Both the position numbers and the translations under genes were made by a program. This document shows, one piece after another, positions 21,875 through 31,155 of a DNA stretch of 64,000 nucleotides; the first letter of the stretch is position 1; each line of letters begins with the position of its first letter. Origin of the DNA: Volvox africanus (Eukaryota > Chlorophyta > Chlorophyceae > Chlamydomonadales > Volvocaceae). The notes under the pieces were generated by a model. The model did no database searches and was not told where the DNA came from. It worked only from the letters and a program-made list of their open reading frames with translations. The stretch covers positions 2,952,001-3,016,000 of the forward strand of contig BSDZ01000010.1 of the NCBI GenBank assembly GCA_030268105.1, given 5' to 3'.

Positions 21875-23110
21875 ATGTCCGCGGAACACGACGATACGCC
21901 GCACACTAGCCTAGCTAGCCAACCCGATTTCGTTGTAGCTGCTAGAGCGCCGGATAGAGGTCTTGAGACTGTTGGCGCGCGAGCCACTCAAGAGCCCCTT
22001 TTCCTTCAGACCCCTGCTCACTTAATTGTGCCGCATTCAGCAGTGAACACGAATATGGACAACACTGCTGGACCAAGGGTTCTGCCATTACCTCAAGCTC
22101 GAGGGCATGATGACATCCCTGAGGTGATGAGATTGTCGATTCCCGTTCCTAGGCTCAATATTTCGCTGACCGACAAGACACCAGGGCATAGCATAGCCGA
22201 TGCAACTCGTGCGTACGTGCGTGACGCTAAAAAGTATCTCCAAGCTGTTCATGGTGGCGACAATGACGGTATCAGGTGTCTCTTCGTTGGTAACACCCTC
22301 GAGGGCGCAGCGAAGGACTGGTATCGCAATTGGACCAACGCCCGGGGCAGCTATACTTTTGACGAGTTAGTCGCCGCTTTGCTCGCACGATTCGCTACTG
22401 AGGTTCAAGCACGCGATGTGGAAGCTCGTAACGTTTTGGCAGCGGGTAGCTACCACATGCGTCGGGATGAAAATGTACCTGCGTACCAGTCACGCTTCGA
22501 AGCACTTGTGACTCCCATTGCTGACCTCACCGAATCTGAGCGTGTCTTTTGGTTTAGGCGAGGCCTAACGAAACTTTTGGCTAAATGGTGCGCCACTGGC
22601 TTGGTTGGAGCGCAGATCAAGTCGTATGACGCGTTGGTCGCTTTTGCTAAGGGCGCGGAGATACGACTTCTTGCCGGCGAGGAAGAAGTCAAGTCTGCCC
22701 CTCGTGCAAATGCCGTGCAAGTGCAGGATCCGCTTGGGGAAGCTGTGGCTCTCGACCAGGACCTCGGCGCGACCCGCCCCACGCCTACTGCCGCGACGCG
22801 ACGCAGCAACGGGCAACGCAAGGCGCGCGGGGGCGCTAGCTCGGGTGTCCGTGGTACAGGAGGGGCAGGTCCGAGCTCGGACCCAGCTAGGAACAGGAAG
22901 CGTGGTGGTGCGCCGTCGTCGGCAGCCGCACAGCGTTCCGACCCCAACGCGAAGCGTACTCGTACGGACGACACATTTATGCCAAAATGGAATTGCAATC
23001 GTTCCGAATTCGAGCGTCGAAAATTGGCCAACGTTTGTCTACGGTGTGCGGAGAGCCATTCTACGAAGGATTGCCCTCTAATGCCGCCGTTTGTACCTCA
23101 GCCGAAATAG
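21875..23110 (+). CDS. gag: Gag polyprotein of the chromovirus
   Basis: 411 codons from ATG 21875 to TAG 23108-23110. Gag forms the virus-like particle and packages element RNA. Residues about 85-235 fit the retrotransposon gag (capsid) family, with the typical pattern AKDWYRNW and later FxARFA. Residues about 290-375 are rich in Arg, Lys, Gly and Ser, as in nucleocapsid linkers. A zinc knuckle sits at C388, C391, H395 and C400; its spacing is CX2CX3HX4C, one residue shorter than the canonical CX2CX4HX4C. The ATG is the first in this frame after an upstream open region in another frame; a spliced N-terminal extension is possible. Pol follows in the same frame after the single UAG. Confidence 0.9.
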   Translation: MSAEHDDTPHTSLASQPDFVVAARAPDRGLETVGARATQEPLFLQTPAHLIVPHSAVNTNMDNTAGPRVLPLPQARGHDDIPEVMRLSIPVPRLNISLTDKTPGHSIADATRAYVRDAKKYLQAVHGGDNDGIRCLFVGNTLEGAAKDWYRNWTNARGSYTFDELVAALLARFATEVQARDVEARNVLAAGSYHMRRDENVPAYQSRFEALVTPIADLTESERVFWFRRGLTKLLAKWCATGLVGAQIKSYDALVAFAKGAEIRLLAGEEEVKSAPRANAVQVQDPLGEAVALDQDLGATRPTPTAATRRSNGQRKARGGASSGVRGTGGAGPSSDPARNRKRGGAPSSAAAQRSDPNAKRTRTDDTFMPKWNCNRSEFERRKLANVCLRCAESHSTKDCPLMPPFVPQPK

Positions 23111-26100
23111 GGGCTTGCCCGGGTTCCTGCGGAGGGGGCTCTACCTGGGTTTTCTGAACTAACGCGTGGTCGGTGGTCATCCTTACGGCCAGCCGTTAAG
23201 GCATTGTTGCCTTGTGTACTTGGACACATCGAGCGAGTCATTGCGCGACGCATCACGCTTGACGGACGCACGGGACTTCTCTGCTTCGATCCGTTGTGTA
23301 ATGTGTTTACACCTCGCCGTCCCCTGTCGTCTATCGATCTGTCCAACCACGTGGTTTTGTTCATCCCCTCGTCTCTGCGTGAGATGTCGGAACAGTTGGC
23401 CATGTACAGGAGGTGTAGGTGTCAATATCCAGACACTGCCGCATGTGTTTTACTCCCCGCTTTCTGTCGGCGCAAGGCAGAGGCATCGTTAAGGGGTATG
23501 CGGCATGTCCACCGGTTCGAGCCGGGCACCGTTTTGTTTAATGGTGTGGATCGGGAGGGTACGTTGGCTCCGTGGCCACACCTATCCTACTCGGTTGACG
23601 TTTGGTACGAAGCTCCTGATGGGGGTGCCGTTGGTTACGGACCCGCCTTAAGTGCACTGACGTTGTCTGCTGGGCAGTCGCTCGTAGATAACCGTGTCCC
23701 TGTGGTTCAGATCGGTTTGAATGGCCGTACTCTGAAGGCACTTGTTGACACCGGTGCCAGCGACGACTTCATCTCTGTCGCAGAGGTGAATGCGCTGGGG
23801 TTGTCCCCAGAGTCGTCTGATTGTCCACAGGTTACCCTTGCTGACGGGGGTAAGCATCCCATCGTGGGCAGGATTACCCTTAGCCTATCGTTAGGCCCTT
23901 TGCGTGTTGTGACCCGGCCGTACGTGCTGCAGGGCTTAGCAGAGACTGCACCGTACATAATGGGGTCGTCGACATTACGACAGTACCGCGCGCGCATCGA
24001 CATGGAGACCGCAACCCTGCATATGTGCAAGGGTACTCTGTCGATTAAGGTACCTTTCCTGTCGTTCGAATATGTCACACCAAAGGAGGGCGAAACTGAG
24101 GCGGTGCCTATGGTTAATTTCGCTGTGACCGCAATGGCCGCGCGAATCGAACCAGAGCTAGTCGGGCGTAAGGAGGCCGTCCGTTTGTTATGGAAGGGTG
24201 CCCACGGACTGCTTTTAAGGCCGCGGGTGAGCTGTTGTGTCACCACCGCGCAGATTTCTGCGGATCCTGAGGTTGAGGCCCTACTGTCGCAGTATGAGGA
24301 CGTCTTTAAGGATATCCCTGGCCTACCACCTATGCGTCCTGTTGATCACACAATCCCTCTCATGCCTGGAGCGCAGCCTACAGCCCGGCCAATGTACAGG
24401 TTGAGTCCATTGGAGCTGGATGAGGTGAAGCGCCAGGTGACGGATTTGCTCGCGAAGGGAATGATACGCCCCAGCACATCCCCGTATTCTGCACCGATTT
24501 TGTTTGTCGGTAAGAAGGATGGGACCTTGCGCATGTGCATTGATTATCGGGGGTTAAATGCGAATACGGTGAAAAATCGCTACCCTTTGCCACGCGTTGA
24601 CGACCTGTTGGATAAGCTGAAGGGCTCGGCTTATTTTTCCTCAATTGACTTACAACAGGGCTACAATCAGATTCGCATCGCTGCCTCTGATATCCCGAAA
24701 ACCGCTTTTCGGACGCCCTTCGGTCACTTTGAGTATACGGTCCTATCATTTGGTTTGACTAATGCCCCTGCGACGTTTCAGGCGGTTATGGACCGAATGT
24801 TTAGGCCGTTTATCGACAGGTTCGTTGTTTGCTACCTGGATGACATCTTGGTATATTCTAAAACGCGCGAGGAGCACTTGGAGCATCTTCGGCTCGTGCT
24901 CGACGTTATGAGGCGGGAGCAATTGTTTGCTAAACGCGCCAAATGCTTTTGGGCGCAGCCTCAGGTGGAATATTTGGGCCACATTGTGTCGGCCACCGGT
25001 GTGAAGATGGACCCGCGGAAGGTCGCCGTGGTTCGCGATTGGCCCGCACCTCAGAACCTCACGGAGCTGCGTAAGTTCCTTGGCTTGACCAATTATTTCC
25101 GGAAGTTCATTGAAAAATATTCTATCATTGCGGCCCCGCTTACTAACTTAACTCGCAAAGGTGTTTTCGTTTCGCTCGAGTCGTGGACGTCGCAATGCCA
25201 GCGGGCATTCGAAGAGCTCAAACGAATCGTTGCTGAAGATGTCACCCTTGCTTTCCCCGATTACTCATTGCCATTTCGTGTTGAGGTAGTGTCTGATGCC
25301 TCAATATTTGGAAGCGGCGCTGTATTGTTACAGGAAGGGCGACCGATCGCCTTCACAAGTAAGAAGTTTTCTGGTGCGGAGATTCGCTACACCACCGGGG
25401 AACAGGAGCTTCTGGCCGTGTTGCATGCTTTAAAGGAATGGCGCTGTTACCTCGAGGGACGCCCGTTTACTTTAAAGACTGACCATAAGCCCCTAACGTT
25501 TTTGCAAAGCGTCCCGACGTTGAACCGCCGTCAAGCTAGGTGGATGGAATATCTAGCTAGGTTCAACTGCACCTGGGAGTATATTTCTGGTAAATTGAAT
25601 ATTGCCGATGCTCTCAGTCGACATCCGTCGCTACACGCTGCAATTTTGGCAGCGCCCGTCGTGCGGCCGCGTAGCGAGGAGGTTCCGATCGCGACGGACC
25701 TCGCGGAGCGGTTGAAGGTTGCCTACAGCGCAGACGCTTGGTTCGCGGACCCGGCTAATGTAGAAAACCTTCGCAAGCAGAATGGCCTTTGGCTACGGAC
25801 GGAGGGTGCAGCTACGCAAATCGTCGTTCCGAACGACGACGCGCTACGCTACGACATCCTTGCGCGGTTCCACGAGGACCCGTTAGCAGGACACCCTGGT
25901 AGCAAGCGATTGATCGACTTGGTGCAACGTTCCTTTTGGTGGCCTCGTTTGGCTAAGGATGCAGTGAACTTCGTCCAGACATGCAGTCTGTGCCAGCGCA
26001 ATAAGGCTTTGTCCGGTAAGGGCCATGGGTTGTTGCAACCGTTACCTGTCCCGGATGCGCCTTGGGAAAGTGTTTCCATGGACTTCGTAGTCGCGCTGCC

Positions 26101-27172
26101 CAAAACTGAGGGGGGATACGATGCGGTGTTCGTAATGGTCGATCGTCTGACTAAGATGGTCCACCTAGCACCATGCACATCATCCTGCACGGCTGAGCAA
26201 ACCGCACGTTTGTTTTTCGATAATGTGGTTCGGTTACACGGGATTCCCAAAAATGTGATCTCGGACCGCGGTGGACAGTTCACGTCTAAGTTTTGGGAAG
26301 CGCTCTGCAAACTAGTTGGCATGCGCGTCAACCTGAGCACGGCGTATCACCCGCAGACTGATGGTCAAACCGAACGCACAAACCGCACGTTGGGTGATAT
26401 GTTGCGCAATTATGCTGGTCGCACACCACTTGTTTGGGATACATATTTGACTGCGGCAGAATTCGCGCTTAACAACGCTGTTAACCGCTCTACAGGCAAA
26501 AGTCCGTTCTTTCTTAACTACGGGTTTCATCCCGCGCTACCCGTGTGGCGTGAGTTGGAAGTGAACGTGCCTGCTGCTAAACTTTTTGCCAAGTCTTTTA
26601 TGTCCCGAATCACAGACGCGAAGTCGTGTTTGGACGCGGCGCAGCAACGAACGACGGAATACTATAACAAATCCAAGCAGGATGTGACGTTTTCGGAAGG
26701 GCAACTCGTGTTGCTAAGCACCAAGAACTTGCGTTCCTTGGCCGACGGATCCCGAAAACTCTTACCCCGCTGGATTGGTCCGTATCCTGTCGTGCGCATG
26801 GTTGGGAATGTGGCTGTGGAGCTTGCATTGCCCACTGATATGACCATTCACCCCACGTTTCACGTATCACTTGTTCGTCCGTATCGTAGTACGGAACCCG
26901 TCCCTGAGCCTGCTAACGCCCCCGCAGCGATCGAACCAGTTCCCGAGACCTGGATCGCTGGTAAACAGAAGTTTTACGATGTGGAGCGGGTGTTAGATTA
27001 TCGCGCGCGTCGTGTGGGCCGACACCGACGTAAGCGAACAGTACACGAGTACTTGGTTAAGTGGACAGGGTATACCGACGAGCACAACTCATGGGAACCG
27101 GCACGCAACTTCTCACAGGACATGAAACCCCTGCTCGAAGAAGCCCGCAAACGTGCCACACAAGCCCAATGA
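23111..27172 (+). CDS. pol: Pol polyprotein: protease, RT, RNase H, integrase, chromodomain
   Basis: Open for 1353 codons directly after the gag UAG and in the same frame; there is no ATG near its beginning, so expression as Gag-Pol by readthrough is likely. Residues counted from 23111: a Cys-containing region (C102, C104, C112, C119); aspartic protease DTGA with D213; reverse transcriptase about 427-621 with YLDD at 575-578; RNase H with D729, E766, D791, D833; integrase zinc finger H921, H928, C958, C961 and catalytic D991, D1052, E1088 (exact DD35E spacing); GPY at 1223-1225; chromodomain about 1286-1348. All catalytic residues are present, so the enzyme set appears functional. The usual chromovirus order and length are kept and I see no frameshift. 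Confidence 0.95.
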   Translation, partial: GLARVPAEGALPGFSELTRGRWSSLRPAVKALLPCVLGHIERVIARRITLDGRTGLLCFDPLCNVFTPRRPLSSIDLSNHVVLFIPSSLREMSEQLAMYRRCRCQYPDTAACVLLPAFCRRKAEASLRGMRHVHRFEPGTVLFNGVDREGTLAPWPHLSYSVDVWYEAPDGGAVGYGPALSALTLSAGQSLVDNRVPVVQIGLNGRTLKALVDTGASDDFISVAEVNALGLSPESSDCPQVTLADGGKHPIVGRITLSLSLGPLRVVTRPYVLQGLAETAPYIMGSSTLRQYRARIDMETATLHMCKGTLSIKVPFLSFEYVTPKEGETEAVPMVNFAVTAMAARIEPELVGRKEAVRLLWKGAHGLLLRPRVSCCVTTAQISADPEVEALLSQYEDVFKDIPGLPPMRPVDHTIPLMPGAQPTARPMYRLSPLELDEVKRQVTDLLAKGMIRPSTSPYSAPILFVGKKDGTLRMCIDYRGLNANTVKNRYPLPRVDDLLDKLKGSAYFSSIDLQQGYNQIRIAASDIPKTAFRTPFGHFEYTVLSFGLTNAPATFQAVMDRMFRPFIDRFVVCYLDDILVYSKTREEHLEHLRLVLDVMRREQLFAKRAKCFWAQPQVEYLGHIVSATGVKMDPRKVAVVRDWPAPQNLTELRKFLGLTNYFRKFIEKYSIIAAPLTNLTRKGVFVSLESWTSQCQRAFEELKRIVAEDVTLAFPDYSLPFRVEVVSDASIFGSGAVLLQEGRPIAFTSKKFSGAEIRYTTGEQELLAVLHALKEWRCYLEGRPFTLKTDHKPLTFLQSVPTLNRRQARWMEYLARFNCTWEYISGKLNIADALSRHPSLHAAILAAPVVRPRSEEVPIATDLAERLKVAYSADAWFADPANVENLRKQNGLWLRTEGAATQIVVPNDDALRYDILARFHEDPLAGHPGSKRLIDLVQRSFWWPRLAKDAVNFVQTCSLCQRNKALSGKGHGLLQPLPVPDAPWESVSMDFVVALPKTEGGYDAVFVMVDRLTKMVHLAPCTSSCTAEQTARLFFDNVVRLHGIPKNVISDRGGQFTSKFWEALCKLVGMRVNLSTAYHPQTDGQTERTNRTLGDMLRNYAGRTPLVWDTYLTAAEFALNNAVNRSTGKSPFFLNYGFHPALPVWRELEVNVPAAKLFAKSFMSRITDAKSCLDAAQQRTTEYYNKSKQDVTFSEGQLVLLSTKNLRSLADGSRKLLPRWIGPYPVVRMVGNVAVELALPTDMTIHPTFHVSLVRPYRSTEPVPEPANAPAAIEPVPETWIAGKQKFYDVERVLDYRARRVGRHRRKRTVHEYLVKWTGYTDEHNSWEPARNFSQDMKPLLEEARKRATQAQ

Positions 27173-27194
27173 CCCCTGCAGTCGATGCTGTATG

Positions 27195-27214
27195 ATGCAG
27201 CGAGGACGCTGCAT
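27195..27214 (+). other. 8-bp hairpin immediately before the polypurine tract
   Basis: ATGCAGCG and CGCTGCAT pair around AGGA, two bases before the G-rich tract and 23 bases after the pol stop. It may shape plus-strand priming or RNA 3' structure; function is not established. Confidence 0.5.
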
Positions 27215-27216
27215 AC

Positions 27217-27230
27217 GGGAGGGGGGATAA
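27217..27230 (+). other. Polypurine tract
   Basis: GGGAGGGGGGATAA lies one base before the right LTR. Its position and composition match the primer for plus-strand DNA synthesis in LTR retrotransposons. Confidence 0.85.
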
Positions 27231-27231
27231 T

Positions 27232-28056
27232 TGTTGTGCTACGGTTCATTTCCCGTCGACGCGTAGGTCGACGCGATCCTATGAGTCGAAGTGCTTTTGT
27301 GATGAACGCATTACATATGAATGAATTTGCATGATATAAATGTATTCGCATACATTTATATATGCATCTGGCATGTTGTCATTTATCCATCGCGACATCG
27401 CACCATGGCAAATCCGCCTAGCATGCATGAATGACCTAATCATTGAAGTGCGCATTATGCTCGTGCTACGAAACGATAAGTAATATTATCTGATATAATA
27501 TTACTTCATTAAAGCACACGTGGAGAGCGCCGCACTCGTCGCGATGCATGCCCTGCAACCGGATATCGTTATCCGGACCCTTGCATCATGCGAATGCCGG
27601 AAAGGCTTATACGTTGTTATGCGTAGACATCGCCTAGACGCAGTAGGGTTGTCACATCTAGGATCGGCCTCCTAATGTGAATCGTACGGCATTGCGATGC
27701 TGCGAGTATAACAGATGCGAGGACGGCTAAGCTAGACAAGATATCCGACACCGGAGAACACTCGTGTGTTCTAAATTACTATTTCTATACACTATTCTAC
27801 TTAGCCCGAGCTAAGCCTTAACTTCGCTAATCACCGCCGCGTGATGATTGCTTGCTTCCGGCGCTGACGGCGATTTCGTCCATTGCATCGTTCTGATCCG
27901 TAAAACTGTAAGTTATATCTCTCCTCGTCTTGAAGTCTTCCGCTGTCTCTGTTTGCTCTCGCTTGCCTTGCTGTACTTGCAAGTGCTCGCGCATCGGTGT
28001 CGATAGTCTCCAGACGTGCAGATACTTATGAGCAAACGCGAACGAGAGGTACAACA
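27232..28056 (+). repeat. Right (3') LTR, 825 bp
   Basis: Same ends as the left LTR and, by eye, the same sequence after the first 30 bases. Here bases 15-28 read CATTTCCCGTCGAC, which I take as the original state because the left copy has flank-like sequence in that place. It ends ACAACA at 28056 and is followed by the target duplication GTCCT. Confidence 0.95.
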
Positions 28057-28061
28057 GTCCT
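28057..28061. repeat. Target-site duplication, right copy
   Basis: GTCCT directly follows the right LTR and continues as CTCGTGCG, exactly as the unoccupied site in unit 7 continues. Confidence 0.95.
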
Positions 28062-29351
28062 CTCGTGCGACTTAAAGACGTGCGTCTTGACGACCGCCTG
28101 GCCGCCCCAACGTCCGCCTCCCACTTTCATCAAAGTATGGCATCTACGTGTGTATCAGGCCTTGGAGCATGCTCTTTCACGCTTCGATGCCTTTGATTTT
28201 CCTTCAAAGAGACTTATTATCGAACACGTTTCACTGGAAGAACGAGCTATGGGTAGCCGGACATGAACCGTTCAAATAAATGCATGTTGGGCATTAGACT
28301 ACGTGTGTATGAGGCCGAATGGCCGTGTCTAATTTGTGGATGGGCTGCGGGCTGAACGTTTGTGTATGTTTGTGTATGATACGTTCACGTTCACTGTTTG
28401 AAAACTAGTTTGATAAGCCTCACCCCGCCGTTGGTATGGGCTTTGGGTATGTGTTTATACCCCTTCACGTGATATGTTGATGACGAGCATGTGAACCATG
28501 CAGCTGTGTTGACTGCATTACCGAGCTACTAGAGCTGTGTAAGCATCTTGCCGTATCCGATAATTGCGTAGGCGTGTACTCAGACAGGAAGGGCGCAGAA
28601 AGCTGAAACATTATGATATCTTGTCACACTGTAGGGGCTACGCAGCAAATATGGAATTATTGACGAGGGTCTGAGCTCAGGGTGTGCGTGGTTAAGAAAA
28701 TTACATGAAACACAAACAGAATTATGGAAGTACCAATCACGATATAGTACAAAACATAGGTATCAGAGTCTGCCCAATTAAGGGTGGTATCGAAAGACAC
28801 CGAATATGAATTCAAAGCCCCATATATATGTTTCGTTCCAGGGACAGGCAAAGTGTCCAAGGAAGCTCCCAAGGATCCTGGATCGCGTGTTTCTGGGGTC
28901 GTAACCCTCCATGTGGTGGGGTTTCTTTACCTCGCACCCATTACTCCTCCATTGCACAGACAGGGACAATCAAGACGTCCCGGCCAAAGCCACTCCGGCG
29001 GCTAAGGCCCCCCCTTTGTCCCAGCCAAAGCCGCTCCGGCAGTTAAAGCCCGCTTCTTTTTGCCACTCGTTACACAAGCAAAGGACAATACGTCCCAGCC
29101 ACAGCCGCCCTGGAGGCAGAGCCCCCGACCAGTCCACACCAGGGCATTAAATCTGCGTGGAAAGGGTTTGTTAGTCAGTAAGGACATGTCTAATTATTAT
29201 CGTAAGAACTGGGCGACACAATCAAACAGGCAGGCCAAGTCCCACACTTACCTTCTGATGACTAACATGAAGCCCTGATAAGATGCATGCAATCCCCCCT
29301 TGGTTTCCCTTGCTCCACCCCTCACTCCTCATATGCCTTCGGCATGCGCAT

Positions 29352-30341
29352 CTAGTTGTTGTTCTCAAGTCTGCTATATGAGACTTGCAAGTGTTCGAAG
29401 GCTTTGAAGGCCAACGCCCTGTGTTGCCCACCGAGCAGGTGACGGTGTGGGTTCATCTGCCACCTGAGCCTGTCGTACACAGCCTTCCGTCCCTGGGTTT
29501 TGAACTTCTCCGGAGCAAGCTGGAAGATGAGACGGTCGCCAAGTGCCTCATCTTCCAGTTTGCTAAGTGTGATCACCCACTCAACCACATCCGCATTTGT
29601 AAGCCCCTCAGTGGGTATGACGACATGGCTCACGTGCCGCAACCCGTTATCTGCACTTTGGGTATCCCCGCTTTCAGCCACGTCCCTCTCGTGGCACACC
29701 ACATTATCCGCACTTTGGGTATCTCCGCTTTCGGCCATGTGCCTCTCGTGGCACACCACATTATCCGCACTTCGGGTATCTCCGCTTTCAGCCACCTCCC
29801 GCTGGTGGCACACCACGTTATCTGCACTTTGGGTATCTCCGCTTTCAGCCACCTCCCGCTCGTGGCACACCACGTTATCTGCACTTTGGGTATCTCCACT
29901 TTCGGCCACGTGCCTTTCGTGGCACACCAACTTATCCGCACTTTGGGTATCTCCACTTTCGGCCACGTGCCTTTCGTGGCACACCAACTTATCCGCACTT
30001 TGGGTATCTCCGCTTTCGGCCATGTGCCTCTCGTGGCACACCACATTATCCGCACTTTGGGTATCTCCGCTTTCGGCCACGTGCCTCTCGTAGTTAACCT
30101 CTTTGGTATCACTCTCATTATTGCCGATATGGACCACTGGCACCTCGTGGTCGATTTTGCTCTCGATGCTCTGCGCATCCTGGTGTTGGAACACAGACAC
30201 CTCATAGTCAAACCCATCACTTTTGGTCCCATATTTCCAGGACTGAACTTCTTGGTCAGGCTCACTGACGTCTGCCTCGCTGGGTATCTCCATAGGAACG
30301 ACTGTCTGAGAACCCATAATCCAGCCAGATATTTGCTGCAT
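29352..30341 (-). CDS. Hypothetical repeat protein, 8 repeats, J-like C-terminus (Y copy 3)
   Basis: 329 codons with the same ends as copies 1 and 2. One repeat has Arg for Gln (GDTRS). The C-terminal region has Met in place of Val just before the NPH motif. The frame is intact despite loss of four repeats relative to copy 1. The plus strand (29385-30470) is also open. Confidence 0.38.
   Translation of the reverse strand: MQQISGWIMGSQTVVPMEIPSEADVSEPDQEVQSWKYGTKSDGFDYEVSVFQHQDAQSIESKIDHEVPVVHIGNNESDTKEVNYERHVAESGDTQSADNVVCHERHMAESGDTQSADKLVCHERHVAESGDTQSADKLVCHERHVAESGDTQSADNVVCHEREVAESGDTQSADNVVCHQREVAESGDTRSADNVVCHERHMAESGDTQSADNVVCHERDVAESGDTQSADNGLRHVSHVVIPTEGLTNADVVEWVITLSKLEDEALGDRLIFQLAPEKFKTQGRKAVYDRLRWQMNPHRHLLGGQHRALAFKAFEHLQVSYSRLENNN
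29646..30091. repeat. 57-bp minisatellite, about 7.8 copies (Y copy 3)
   Basis: Shortest of the four full Y arrays; two adjacent units carry CTCCACTTTCGGCC in place of the usual CTCCGCTTTCGGCC, indicating a local duplication of that variant. Confidence 0.95.
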
Positions 30342-31155
30342 GGACGGCAACCTAAGTTGCCAGCACAGCACCTTCGGCTGCAGATGCACCGCGGTCGAAG
30401 AGAGAAATATGGTCCTGCGGCAATGGGAGAAAAATTAATTTTCTGTGACTTAAAATGGTTCAGGCTTTGACCTTGACCGTGAGGCGGCGGCGGCATCCCA
30501 ATCACATACAGCTACAACGCAAGGAAAGCTGCCCATATAGTTAATTTTAAATTAAGCTTAGCAAAGACATCGGTGGAGTCAGCCATGAAAATTGGAAAAG
30601 GCTCGAGCGTACCTTGGGTAGAAGACCTCGAAGCATGTCCGCGCCAGGTAGAAGATGCCACTGAGCATGGCTTTTAGGACGGGCCTAGCGACACAGCTCA
30701 TGGTATCTGAATCCACGCAAACAAGCAAGCCTATCCAAAGACCAGGTGTGCTTGCAGCTTAAGGCCGCGGTGTGCGTATGTTGAAAGTCAGGTTCGATAG
30801 AGATAGAGTGTGCAGAGCAGGTAGCAGTAAACAACGTTGCATTTAAAACGCTGTAGTGAGAAAATGCGCACTGAACGGCCTAAGTAGCAAAAGTTTGATG
30901 AAAGTACGGCGGAGAGTGTACCTCCATCATAATCTGCCCTGCCAGGGGCTTCTTTACATATGTGAGAAATTTTGAGGTATTTCGTTGCTTAGGGAAAGCT
31001 TTCAATCAATCCACGGTTATGATGGCACAGGGAAGTTATGTGCATTCAGTACTAAGCTGGAACCACGGCCAGTAGCGTCTGTGGACGACGCGAAGTTGAA
31101 CCTCTCTTTCCTAGGATAGAATTTGCAGCTCTCAGCGTTTTATTATGGAATTATG

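Larger units (their letters stand above)
20586..28056 (+). mobile_element. Complete Ty3/Gypsy-type chromovirus LTR retrotransposon
   Basis: 7471 bp with two LTRs (TGTTGT...ACAACA), primer-binding site, gag, pol, polypurine tract and a 5-bp target duplication. The domain order in pol (protease, RT, RNase H, integrase, chromodomain) defines the Ty3/Gypsy order and the chromovirus group. Both long frames are free of internal stops apart from the UAG between gag and pol. The LTRs show no difference that I noticed outside one patch near the left end, pointing to recent insertion. Chromodomains of this group are known to bind methylated histone H3 and guide integration to heterochromatin, which fits a tandem-repeat target. 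Confidence 0.97.
16524..28156. repeat. Tandem unit 5: C-short + X body, interrupted by an LTR retrotransposon
   Basis: C-short (16524 to about 17360) and X body up to 20585, then the inserted element (20586-28056), then the last 100 bases of the X body (28057-28156). Removing the element and one target duplication leaves about 4.16 kb, consistent with other X units that follow an X body. The end of this X body has the AATGTCCTGTTCC variant shared with unit 7, not the pyrimidine-rich variant of units 1 and 4. Confidence 0.9.
28157..31155. repeat. Tandem unit 6: C-short (with a further deletion) + Y body
   Basis: C-short here also lacks about 121 bp between GGCCGTG and ATTTGTGG; the two edges share TCTA in the undeleted copy of unit 2. 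The Y body has two GC-rich 37-bp repeats and the shortest minisatellite (about 7.8 units). The tail after about 30342 has no recognisable gene. About 3.0 kb. Confidence 0.9.

Noticed and set aside
22450..23031. Minus-strand ORF opposite gag
   Set aside because: Shadow of the gag frame; composition follows from the opposite strand.
23510..23530. B-box-like GGTTCGAGCCG
   Set aside because: It lies inside the pol coding frame and has no matching A box or tRNA fold.
23204..27172. Pol starting at its own TTG codon at 23204
   Set aside because: The frame is already open from 23111 directly after the gag stop; TTG starts are not expected and readthrough is more likely.
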